64,000 nt of DNA from Moritella sp. 24 (lineage in GTDB: Bacteria > Pseudomonadota > Gammaproteobacteria > Enterobacterales > Moritellaceae), in contig NZ_CP056123.1 of the NCBI RefSeq assembly GCF_018219155.1, forward strand, positions 1,125,505-1,189,504, written 5' to 3'. Numbering within the stretch: position 1 is the stretch's first letter; each line of letters starts with the position of its first letter. Positions 28,396 through 36,509 of the stretch are shown here, one piece after another. The translations under genes and the position numbers were made by a program. The notes beneath the pieces are model-generated. The model was given only the letters and a program-made list of their open reading frames with translations. It was not told the DNA's origin and ran no database searches.

Positions 28396-29832
28396 ATGGC
28401 AATGAAGCTTATTTTAGTTATTTTGTTTGGATTAGCACCTGCAACGTTTGCGTTTGCATCTGGTGGTGAGGAGATCGTTGATCTTACTGCGTCCAATATA
28501 GGCTATTTTGCTATTATCATTTTTACCTGCGCATATTTGTTGGTAATGGCGGAAGAGCATTTACATTTACGAAAATCAAAACCTGTGCTGGTGGCAGCGG
28601 GTGTTATTTGGGCGCTTATCGGTTGGCATTACGCTAACTTAGGTATGTCTGATATTGCCGAAGCTGCGTTTAGACACAACTTGTTAGAATATGCCGAACT
28701 CTTGTTGTTCTTACTGGTCGCGATGACTTATATCAACGCGATGGAAGAGCGTCAGTTGTTTGATGCATTACGCAGTTGGATGTTAAGTAAGGGTCTTGAT
28801 TTAAGGGGATTGTTTTGGTTAACCGGTATTCTGGCATTCTTTATTTCACCGATTGCAGATAACTTAACCACGGCACTGCTTATGTGTGCAGTGGTACTAA
28901 AAGTGGCAGGTGAAAATAAAAAGTTCATCAACCTTGCTTGTATTAATATCGTGGTTGCCGCCAATGCGGGTGGTGCGTTCAGTCCGTTTGGTGACATTAC
29001 AACGTTAATGGTTTGGCAGAAAGGCATGGTTGAGTTCAATGAATTCGCTGCGTTATTCTTACCATCTGTAGTGAATTTCATTATTCCTGCTGCGATCATG
29101 ACATTATTTATTCCTAAAGGTGAAAAACTATCAGGCGTACAGGAAACGGTTATCACTAAACGTGGTGCTAAGCGTATTGTCTTGTTATTCCTACTGACAG
29201 TTGCCTCTGCCGTAGCCGCTCACAGCCTATTACACATGCCACCAGTACTGGGTATGATGACAGGTTTGGGTTATCTGCAATTCTTTGGTTACTTCTTACG
29301 TAAAACCCTGCCAATTTCGTTAGAGCGTAAGCGTGCGAAAGCTGAGCTTGCTCAGGACGAAAAAGCCTTGCAACAGCTTGGTGGTGTGGTGCCATTTGAC
29401 GTATTTAATAAAGTAGCAAAAGCGGAGTGGGATACTCTGTTATTCTTCTACGGTGTGATCATGTGTGTGGGTGGTTTAGGCTTTATGGGTTACCTAAGTC
29501 TGGCATCGGGCATCATGTACGGCACGTGGGATACCACAATGGCAAACGTTGCGGTGGGTGTATTGTCTGCGATTGTTGATAATATTCCGGTGATGTTTGC
29601 GGTATTAAGCATGGAACCTGATATGTCGTTAGGACAATGGTTACTTGTTACCTTAACAGCGGGAGTGGGCGGTAGTTTGTTATCTATCGGTTCAGCTGCG
29701 GGTGTCGCACTAATGGGCCAAGCACGTGGTCTGTACACGTTTGCTGGTCACTTACGTTGGGCGCCAGTAATCGCATTAGGTTATATCGCTTCAATTCTTT
29801 GCCATTTATGGCTGAACGGTAATTTGTTTTAA
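28396..29832 (+). CDS. nhaD: Sodium/proton antiporter NhaD
   Basis: Inner-membrane Na+/H+ exchanger of the IT superfamily, common in marine and alkaliphilic bacteria. 478 residues from MAMKLILVILFG with GGGAAGG-like sequence upstream. A longer in-frame start 120 bases earlier lacks support. About 12 spans. Conserved stretches are FFISPIADNLTTALLM, NAGGAFSPFGDITTLMVWQKG and SAIVDNIPVMFAVL, which carry the polar residues of the ion site. The N-terminal span followed by ASGGEEIVDL resembles a cleavable or signal-anchor segment. Monocistronic. The 300 bp upstream contain its promoter and that of the divergent gene, with no other feature seen. Confidence 0.92.
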   Translation: MAMKLILVILFGLAPATFAFASGGEEIVDLTASNIGYFAIIIFTCAYLLVMAEEHLHLRKSKPVLVAAGVIWALIGWHYANLGMSDIAEAAFRHNLLEYAELLLFLLVAMTYINAMEERQLFDALRSWMLSKGLDLRGLFWLTGILAFFISPIADNLTTALLMCAVVLKVAGENKKFINLACINIVVAANAGGAFSPFGDITTLMVWQKGMVEFNEFAALFLPSVVNFIIPAAIMTLFIPKGEKLSGVQETVITKRGAKRIVLLFLLTVASAVAAHSLLHMPPVLGMMTGLGYLQFFGYFLRKTLPISLERKRAKAELAQDEKALQQLGGVVPFDVFNKVAKAEWDTLLFFYGVIMCVGGLGFMGYLSLASGIMYGTWDTTMANVAVGVLSAIVDNIPVMFAVLSMEPDMSLGQWLLVTLTAGVGGSLLSIGSAAGVALMGQARGLYTFAGHLRWAPVIALGYIASILCHLWLNGNLF

Positions 29833-29848
29833 TTATCACATCTAAAAA

Positions 29849-29912
29849 CAGAGTTCATTGTGCAATCTATTGGTGAAATTTGATTACATCATGTCGTGCG
29901 CAGTGAACTCTG
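29849..29912. other. Stem-loop after nhaD
   Basis: CAGAGTTCA pairs with TGAACTCTG across a 46-nt loop. No clear T-tract follows, so termination is only possible, not shown. Confidence 0.4.
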
Positions 29913-29990
29913 CATTTCTGAATACATTCATCAGAACACACTCAAATGGGCATAGATCACGGTCACTGTATAATTATTTTTATAGATATT

Positions 29991-30022
29991 TATATCGGCG
30001 ATGCTATATTTCGGCCGATATA
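29991..30022. promoter_or_regulatory. Palindrome upstream of the tiny lipoprotein
   Basis: TATATCGGC and GCCGATATA form a perfect 9-bp inverted repeat with a 14-nt spacer, ending 18 bp before the ATG. It could be an operator or a leader hairpin. Confidence 0.45.
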
Positions 30023-30040
30023 TATTGAAAGGAAATGATT

Positions 30041-30160
30041 ATGAAGAGATGTCTCATTATTTTATTACTTGCTTCACAGATGTCTGGCTGTGTTGCACTT
30101 GGCGTTGTGACTGCTAAGTCGGTTATGGACTATAATTCGAGTCTAGAAACGGTGAAATAA
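30041..30160 (+). CDS. 39-residue lipoprotein
   Basis: A short frame with GAAAGGAA ribosome-binding sequence 6-7 bases before the ATG. The product starts with a lipoprotein signal (MKRCLIILLLASQMSGC, lipid Cys17) and ends with a short polar tail (DYNSSLETVK). It is comparable in size to small lipoproteins such as entericidins, but the mature sequence does not resemble them. Stands alone between nhaD and a convergent transporter. Function unknown. Confidence 0.65.
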   Translation: MKRCLIILLLASQMSGCVALGVVTAKSVMDYNSSLETVK

Positions 30161-30194
30161 AATGATTATCTGAGGTTTAAAGCATTGGTCTGAC

Positions 30195-30222
30195 AGCGCC
30201 GATACTCAGTAATACCGGCGCT
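30195..30222. terminator. Possible terminator between convergent genes
   Basis: AGCGCCG pairs with CGGCGCT (with further partial pairing inside) between the lipoprotein and the MFS gene. The T-tract is weak. Confidence 0.5.
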
Positions 30223-30228
30223 ATTAAA

Positions 30229-32370
30229 TCAATTCTTATCAATCTCATCTGATTGCGTTTGTACCGCGTATTGCAGTTGTTCTTCTAGCTCATCATGTTC
30301 TGGTTTATCTTTAATTGAGGTACTTAAGTCACTGTCATCAAATACGTCTGAATCTTGCAATATTTCAACCATGTCCGAAGCAATATCAGGCACAGAATCA
30401 ATCATGGTACTAGCAATATCTACTGCATATTCAGGAATACTTTCAGCTAATTGACTCACATATTCATTCACCGCGCTTTCAATGTTGGCAGTGGCATCAC
30501 CCGGTGTTGCTTCTTCACTTTCAATTAGGTTGCTGACGTAGGCTTCTGCGACCACATTTGATGACTCTGGTAACGCTTCAGATACTGCCAAGGCGAAGTC
30601 GGCTGACTGGGTCGGAGAGACATCGGTTAAACGATTATATAGCTCTGTTGCAGTTTGTTCAGAAGCCGCTGCGGTACGATCGACAGGACGCATATCATCT
30701 AATGAATCAGAAAGACTGATCATGTACTGGTCGGTCATTTCGAGTAATTCGTCTTGGTGATCGTCAACCATGTTTTCAGCCGCGATTTCCATCATATCAA
30801 TACCGTTGTCTGGCATCGAGTTGGCGATAGCAACAATAATATTTGTAAACTGATCAGGACGTTCGGTGGTGATCCAGTCGACTAATTCTTCGGCCTGTTC
30901 TGGTGAGGCATTTGTTAACGCTTCGGCAATATGAATACTCATCTCTGGAGCGGCTGCTGTGATAGCGCGATACAGACGACTGATATCAATTTCCTCAATT
31001 GTACTCAATGCCGCGGCTAAATTTGAGGCATCATTAGGATCGCGCATAGCGAGGGTTTTTGCCATGTTTACCGCAGCGGCAGGATTGTTCGCCGCTAAGC
31101 TAATCGCCACTTCGACTTCTGACGTTTGTTCAAAAGAAGGGTGCGCATACTGAGTACGAGGATCCAGCTCTGATACTACGCCTGATGGGGTTTGCATGAT
31201 GAAATTTTCTTGTTCATCCCGTGGTAATGCGGTCTGTTTAATCATATTCCCGAGAATAAATCCCAGCAAGCTAATCGCTGTTAGGCTCATAAAGGAAAAT
31301 AAGGCTGCACTGCCAAATAAGTTCATGGCGATAGACGCGAGATTGGGTCCGAGAATACTCCCCAGTGCATAAATCAGTAGTAGGGCTCCCATTGCCGCTA
31401 AGATCTGTTCTCTTAACACTTTATCAAAGGTTTCTGACATGCTCATTGGGTAGAGGCAAGCTGTTAACCCCATGATGATCGCAATGGTTAATAGCGAAAG
31501 ATTAAACTGTGATGTACTGATCAAGTGGGGTACTAATAAAGATAATGCCGCAATGATGAGGACCATAAATATCATTGTTTTACGACGGTCAAAGCGGTCG
31601 GATAAATAAGCTATCGGGTATTGAAAGATGATAGCGCCAAAAATGGATGCGCCCATAAAGATGGAGAGACTGAAGCCGTGGATGCCGTTATCATTGGCAA
31701 AAATTGGCAGCATGTTGAGCAAGCCCGCATAAAGAAAACCACCATAGAAACAGCAGATCACTCCCAGTGGCGACAGTTTTAAAATGGTCATTAAGGACAT
31801 GGATTGGCTGTCTTCAATCTGTGGACCTTGATGCTTGCTGATCACCATTGGGGTGATAGAAAGACTGAATAAAATACCTGAGATAACGAACAAGGTGACG
31901 TCGGTTATCGGCGCGATATTTAATAAAAATTGGCCTGAAAAAAGTGCAGACATGATCACCATTTGGTTAATCGATAGTATGCGTCCTCGACTTTCTTCAG
32001 TGGCGCTGTGACTAAGCCAGCTATCGAGCGTCGCATTGGCACAGGCCATACAAAAACCAGTTAACATCCGCATTAATGCTAATACCAATGGTTCAGGATA
32101 GAGTCCTGAAAGTAAAATAGCCACCGAGGTTAAGCTGCCGCACATGGCAAATATGCGAATATGACCAACCCGTTGTAACAGCGTTCGACTATAGATCGCA
32201 CCCAGTAAGAAACCAACTGATAGCATAGATAAGATAATACCAATGTTATCGACGCTGATACCGTCATTTTGCATACGAACAGGCAATAAAATATTACTCA
32301 GGCCATAACCTAGCATGAGTAAAAATCCACTGATTAGCAGCAATATAAATGGTTTAAGGGTCGTTATCAC
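30229..32370 (-). CDS. MFS transporter with long acidic helical C-terminal tail
   Basis: 713 residues in two parts. Residues 1-380 form a 12-span major facilitator (GYGLSNILLPVRMQNDGIS, cytoplasmic-loop motif LSDRFDRRKT at about 256-265) resembling the YcaD-type branch. Residues 381-713 are a soluble, strongly acidic region of repeated short helices with a recurring Ala-rich, Pro-Asp pattern (AANNPAAAVNMAKTLAMRDP, AAPEMSIHIAEALTNASPEQ, IANSMPDNGIDMMEIAAEN, IPEYAVDIASTMIDSVPD). It suggests a HEAT/ARM-like solenoid in the cytoplasm. Such a tail is far beyond the usual 380-400 residues. Substrate unknown. Confidence 0.85.
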   Translation of the reverse strand: MITTLKPFILLLISGFLLMLGYGLSNILLPVRMQNDGISVDNIGIILSMLSVGFLLGAIYSRTLLQRVGHIRIFAMCGSLTSVAILLSGLYPEPLVLALMRMLTGFCMACANATLDSWLSHSATEESRGRILSINQMVIMSALFSGQFLLNIAPITDVTLFVISGILFSLSITPMVISKHQGPQIEDSQSMSLMTILKLSPLGVICCFYGGFLYAGLLNMLPIFANDNGIHGFSLSIFMGASIFGAIIFQYPIAYLSDRFDRRKTMIFMVLIIAALSLLVPHLISTSQFNLSLLTIAIIMGLTACLYPMSMSETFDKVLREQILAAMGALLLIYALGSILGPNLASIAMNLFGSAALFSFMSLTAISLLGFILGNMIKQTALPRDEQENFIMQTPSGVVSELDPRTQYAHPSFEQTSEVEVAISLAANNPAAAVNMAKTLAMRDPNDASNLAAALSTIEEIDISRLYRAITAAAPEMSIHIAEALTNASPEQAEELVDWITTERPDQFTNIIVAIANSMPDNGIDMMEIAAENMVDDHQDELLEMTDQYMISLSDSLDDMRPVDRTAAASEQTATELYNRLTDVSPTQSADFALAVSEALPESSNVVAEAYVSNLIESEEATPGDATANIESAVNEYVSQLAESIPEYAVDIASTMIDSVPDIASDMVEILQDSDVFDDSDLSTSIKDKPEHDELEEQLQYAVQTQSDEIDKN

Positions 32371-32562
32371 AGTCGTGTTCTCTTCTGAATTTAAAGTCGT
32401 TGATGATTATTGAGAGCTTTATAACATATAACTAACAAATTACGAGATCTGATTACGCTTTTACATCAATGCAATAGTATATAACGCATTTGAGGATACT
32501 GCTGCTTATCGATTTGATAAGTGTTTGTCATTTTCAGCATGGCATTTTCACATTTCTAAAAA

Positions 32563-32582
32563 TGCTGTACACTTAACCAGTC
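32563..32582 (+). promoter_or_regulatory. Candidate LexA (SOS) box upstream of polB
   Basis: CTG-N10-CAG (CTGTACACTTAACCAG) lies 27 bp before the polB start. It keeps the invariant CTG and CAG of the LexA consensus, and polB is a known SOS gene in E. coli. Confidence 0.65.
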
Positions 32583-32606
32583 TTACACTACTTTTTTTGG
32601 TTAATT

Positions 32607-35039
32607 TTGTCTGCTACATATCTGGGTTTTTTATTATCGCGCCATAGTCGTGACCGTAATGGTAACAACGAATTAAGTTACTGGTTAGCATCTGAAATGG
32701 GTGCGGTTAAACTGATCCCAACAACCCAGCCGCTTGTCATGTTTATTCCTCAAGATCAATTGACGACTGCATTAGCTTGCTTAAGTGAACTAAATCCGCG
32801 CTTTACGTTTAAAGATCTGAAACTGCGTAGCTTTGATTTAGAACTGATGAGTGCGTTTTATTTTCGTACTTCCCATGACTATCACCGCGCGCAAGAGTTA
32901 TTAAGACGCAAACTCGTGACGGTATTAGAAGCAGATATTCGCCCGCCAGAGCGCTACTTAATGGAGCGTTTTGTGAAAGGGGCAGTGGAGTTCACGGGCA
33001 CACCTGTACAACGAAAAGGCTATGTTGAGTTTCAACAGGCGCAGCTTAAACCTGCTGAGCTGCCAGATAACTTAGTCGACAAAATTAAACAAATTTCATT
33101 AGATATCGAATGTTCAGAACACGGTGAGCTTTACTCTATCGGTTTGTATTCATTAAGTCCCGCATACTGCCCTGATGGTCAACCCTTTAAACGGGTATAC
33201 ATGATTGGTGAAGCACCAGAAGCTGACACAGAACAAGACGTTAAACATGCTCCCTTGATTCATTGGGTAGCAGACGAAAAAAGCCTGTTATTGGCGCTAC
33301 AAGCATTTGTGATCAGTTACGACCCCGATATCTTTATTGGTTGGAATGTCATTAACTTTGATTTTCGTTTATTGGCTGTGCGTGCCACATTCCATAATAT
33401 AAAATTAGCGTTGGGTCGTGGTGGTCAAAACCTACATTGGCGTGATGGTCGCACACCGCAACAGCCCGGTTTTCTTACTTTACATGGCCGTGTGGTTGTT
33501 GATGGCATTGATAGTCTAAAAACGGCAACCTATAGCTTCCCCAGTTTCAGTTTAGAAAACGTAGCGCAAGAAATTCTAGGTGTAGGTAAAGATACTGATG
33601 ATGTTGATAACCGTATGGATCAAATTAATCATGATTTTCACTTCAACAAGCCAAAACTAGCGAAGTACAATCTGCAAGATTGCGTATTAGTATGGGATAT
33701 TTTTGTTAAGACCCGTTTGCTGGATTTCTTGTTATTACGTTCACAACTAACAGGATTAGAATTAGATCGTAACGGTGGTTCGGTACTGGCATTTACCAAT
33801 GTGTATTTACCTAAGTTACATCGTGCGGGTTATATAGCTCCCAACCTACGTGAGAGTGGAGTAACGGCGAGTCCCGGTGGCTATGTAATGGACTCATTTC
33901 CGGGCTTGTATGATCATGTGATCGTGCTAGATTTTAAAAGCCTATATCCGTCGATCATCCGCACCTTTAAAATTGATCCCGTAGGACTGTTAGAAGGTGT
34001 GCAAAATCCCACTGAAGCAATACCGGGTTTCCGTGGCGGTTTGTTTGATCGTGAAAAGCATTATTTACCTGAAGTGATCTCAGGGTTATGGGCGCAGCGT
34101 GATCAAGCTAAAATAGATAAGGATGCCGCGCGTTCTCAAGCAATTAAGATCTTAATGAACTCGTTTTATGGGGTGTTAGGATCGGGCGGTTGCCGTTTTT
34201 ATGATACCCGTTTAGCGTCGTCGATCACTATGCGTGGTCAAGAGATCATGCAGACGACCGCAGGCTGGATCGAAGCCAAAGGTTACAAGGTTATTTACGG
34301 TGATACCGACTCCACATTTGTGTTGCTTGATCGCTCAAAGTTCACAGAGGGAGATCGTGGCGAACAAGCGGATCGTATGGGCGCTGAGTTGTCGGAATAT
34401 ATCAATCAGCAGTGGCAACGACACTTGCGTGAAGATTACGACATTGATTGCTTCTTAGATATTGAATATGAAGTGCATTATCACAAATTCTTAATGCCGA
34501 CGATTCGCGGATTAGATAAAGGCAGTAAAAAACGCTATGCCGGTTTGGTGAATACCAAAGACGGTGAAAAGCTGATTTTCAAAGGATTAGAAACGGTACG
34601 TACTGATTGGACTGATTTAGCCAAAATGTTCCAGATGGAGCTATACCATCGGGTATTCCATGATTTGGAAGTGAAAGATTACGTGCTTGAGATTGTCGAG
34701 AAAACCTTAGCGGGTGAGTTTAACGACAAGTTAGTTTATCGTAAGCGTTTACGCCAAGAGTTGTCTGCTTATGTGAAGAATGTACCGCCACATGTCAAAG
34801 CAGCGCGCGCTGCGGATGAGAAGAATCGCCAGTTAGGTCAACCACTACGTTATCAACACAAAGCATGGATCAGTTATGTATTGACACTCAGTGGACCTGA
34901 AGCGGTGGAGCATCAACATTCGGTATTGGATTTTGAGCACTATATTGAAAAACAGTTAAAACCCATTGCCGATGGTATCTTACCTTTTATTGGGCTGAGT
35001 TTTGATTTGATAACCGATCAGCAAATGGGATTGTTTTAA
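32607..35039 (+). CDS. polB: DNA polymerase II (family B)
   Basis: Damage-inducible replicative-type polymerase with 3'-5' proofreading. 810 residues. The TTG start is chosen because the next residues (ATYLGFLLSRHSRD) align with the beginning of E. coli Pol II. The exonuclease domain has SLDIEC (Asp166, Glu168), WNVINFDFR and YNLQDC. The polymerase palm has VLDFKSLYPSIIRTF, KILMNSFYGVLG and YGDTDST. All catalytic acids are present. Preceded by a LexA-like box. Confidence 0.96.
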   Translation: MSATYLGFLLSRHSRDRNGNNELSYWLASEMGAVKLIPTTQPLVMFIPQDQLTTALACLSELNPRFTFKDLKLRSFDLELMSAFYFRTSHDYHRAQELLRRKLVTVLEADIRPPERYLMERFVKGAVEFTGTPVQRKGYVEFQQAQLKPAELPDNLVDKIKQISLDIECSEHGELYSIGLYSLSPAYCPDGQPFKRVYMIGEAPEADTEQDVKHAPLIHWVADEKSLLLALQAFVISYDPDIFIGWNVINFDFRLLAVRATFHNIKLALGRGGQNLHWRDGRTPQQPGFLTLHGRVVVDGIDSLKTATYSFPSFSLENVAQEILGVGKDTDDVDNRMDQINHDFHFNKPKLAKYNLQDCVLVWDIFVKTRLLDFLLLRSQLTGLELDRNGGSVLAFTNVYLPKLHRAGYIAPNLRESGVTASPGGYVMDSFPGLYDHVIVLDFKSLYPSIIRTFKIDPVGLLEGVQNPTEAIPGFRGGLFDREKHYLPEVISGLWAQRDQAKIDKDAARSQAIKILMNSFYGVLGSGGCRFYDTRLASSITMRGQEIMQTTAGWIEAKGYKVIYGDTDSTFVLLDRSKFTEGDRGEQADRMGAELSEYINQQWQRHLREDYDIDCFLDIEYEVHYHKFLMPTIRGLDKGSKKRYAGLVNTKDGEKLIFKGLETVRTDWTDLAKMFQMELYHRVFHDLEVKDYVLEIVEKTLAGEFNDKLVYRKRLRQELSAYVKNVPPHVKAARAADEKNRQLGQPLRYQHKAWISYVLTLSGPEAVEHQHSVLDFEHYIEKQLKPIADGILPFIGLSFDLITDQQMGLF

Positions 35040-35197
35040 TCACGACAACGGATTAAAACAATTATCCTGACAATACTTTACCTGCATTTGTGAAACCCAT
35101 CCTGACAGTTTTCATTAAACTGGTTTATCTTAATCAGTTACACATTTATCAATACGTTAACGCATGGCATATCAATGCTTCGCGTTAACGTTATCTT

Positions 35198-35824
35198 TTA
35201 GTTCTGATGCGCATAAATAGTGGCTAATTGCTTCGACATGATATCGGCAATCTTAGGTTGTGCGATACGGTTAGGGTGGATGCCGTCATTTTGCATTAGG
35301 CTTGGATCTATCGCGATCTGTTCCATGAAAAATGGCAATACTTGAATGTCTTTTTCGTTGCCGACTTGGGTAAATACATCGGTGAACATTTTGCTGTAGC
35401 GTGGACCATAATTAGGTGGAATACGAATATTCATCACGTAGACAGGAATATTCTTTGCGTGTGCTAAATCAACCATTTGCGTTAGATTACTTTTGATTAA
35501 TTTAGGTGGGAAACCACGTAAACCGTCATTACCACCCAGCTCAATGATTAGTGCATCAATGGATTGCTTAGCTAGAATACCTGGTAAGCGAGAAAGTCCA
35601 CCTGCGGTTGTTTCACCACTGATGCTGGCATTAATGATGTTATACGGCGCATTTTGCTTTGATAACTGTTGGTTAAGCAGGGTTACCCAGCCTTCTTTTT
35701 GTGTCATACCATAACTGGCACTTAGACTATCACCCAATAACAAAATTTTATGGTTCGCTGTCGCATGCGCTGCAGGAAACAAGATAACCATCAATAACAA
35801 TACTTTAAAGGCATTTTTAAACAT
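35198..35824 (-). CDS. tesA: Multifunctional acyl-CoA thioesterase I / lysophospholipase L1
   Basis: Periplasmic SGNH hydrolase of 208 residues. A signal peptide ([21 protein letters not shown]) precedes the mature enzyme. Block I GDSLSASYG carries the nucleophile Ser33, block III is GGNDGLRG, and block V DGIHPN carries Asp and His. The start used here gives a proper signal peptide; the frame runs further upstream into the divergent ybbA. Its start codon overlaps the ybbA start codon on the other strand. Confidence 0.94.
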   Translation of the reverse strand: MFKNAFKVLLLMVILFPAAHATANHKILLLGDSLSASYGMTQKEGWVTLLNQQLSKQNAPYNIINASISGETTAGGLSRLPGILAKQSIDALIIELGGNDGLRGFPPKLIKSNLTQMVDLAHAKNIPVYVMNIRIPPNYGPRYSKMFTDVFTQVGNEKDIQVLPFFMEQIAIDPSLMQNDGIHPNRIAQPKIADIMSKQLATIYAHQN

Positions 35825-36509
35825 GAAACTAGATTCCGATATAATATTAAAAGTAAGTGCCTTAACTAAATCAGTTAAAACAGATGCTAAGACCCTCGAT
35901 ATTTTACATCCGATGGATTTAGCCGTTAACACAGGTGATTCATTAGCGATTGTTGGCGCGTCTGGTTCAGGTAAGTCTACCCTATTGTCTATTATCGCGG
36001 GATTAGATTTACCGTCGAGTGGTGAAGTTTTTCTTAAAAATCAGCCATTGCACCAATTTAATGAAGAACAGCGTAGTGCTGTGCGTGCGAAACATGTCGG
36101 TTTTATTTTCCAGCAATTCTTACTTATCAATAGTTTAACCGCGTTGGAAAATATCATGTTACCTGCAGAGCTAGCGGGTATGGATAACGCTGAAGAATTA
36201 GCCCGTGAGTTATTAGCTAAAGTTGATTTAACCGATAGGGCGGAGCATTATCCGTCACAGCTTTCTGGTGGTGAACAGCAACGTGTAGCTATTGCCCGTG
36301 CGTTTATTTCGAAACCGGATATTTTATTTGCCGATGAGCCAACAGGCAACTTAGATACCAAAACGGGCTTACACATTGCTGACTTATTGTTTGAAATAAA
36401 TCAACAAGTGGGTACGACACTGATTTTAGTGACACATGATCCGAAGTTAGCTGCACGTTGTCAGCGTCAGGTGATCATGGAAAGCGGTCAGCTAAGTGAG
36501 GCTGTATGA
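35823..36509 (+). CDS. ybbA: ABC transporter ATP-binding protein YbbA
   Basis: LolD/MacB-like ATPase of 228 residues. Walker A is GASGSGKST, the Q-loop FIFQQFLLI, the signature [14 protein letters not shown], Walker [13 protein letters not shown], and the H-loop VTHD. Works with the YbbP permease; in E. coli this pair is divergent from tesA just as here. Its function is not settled (lipid-related or mechanotransmission-type export has been suggested). The stop overlaps the ybbP start (ATGA). Confidence 0.93.
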   Translation: MKLDSDIILKVSALTKSVKTDAKTLDILHPMDLAVNTGDSLAIVGASGSGKSTLLSIIAGLDLPSSGEVFLKNQPLHQFNEEQRSAVRAKHVGFIFQQFLLINSLTALENIMLPAELAGMDNAEELARELLAKVDLTDRAEHYPSQLSGGEQQRVAIARAFISKPDILFADEPTGNLDTKTGLHIADLLFEINQQVGTTLILVTHDPKLAARCQRQVIMESGQLSEAV

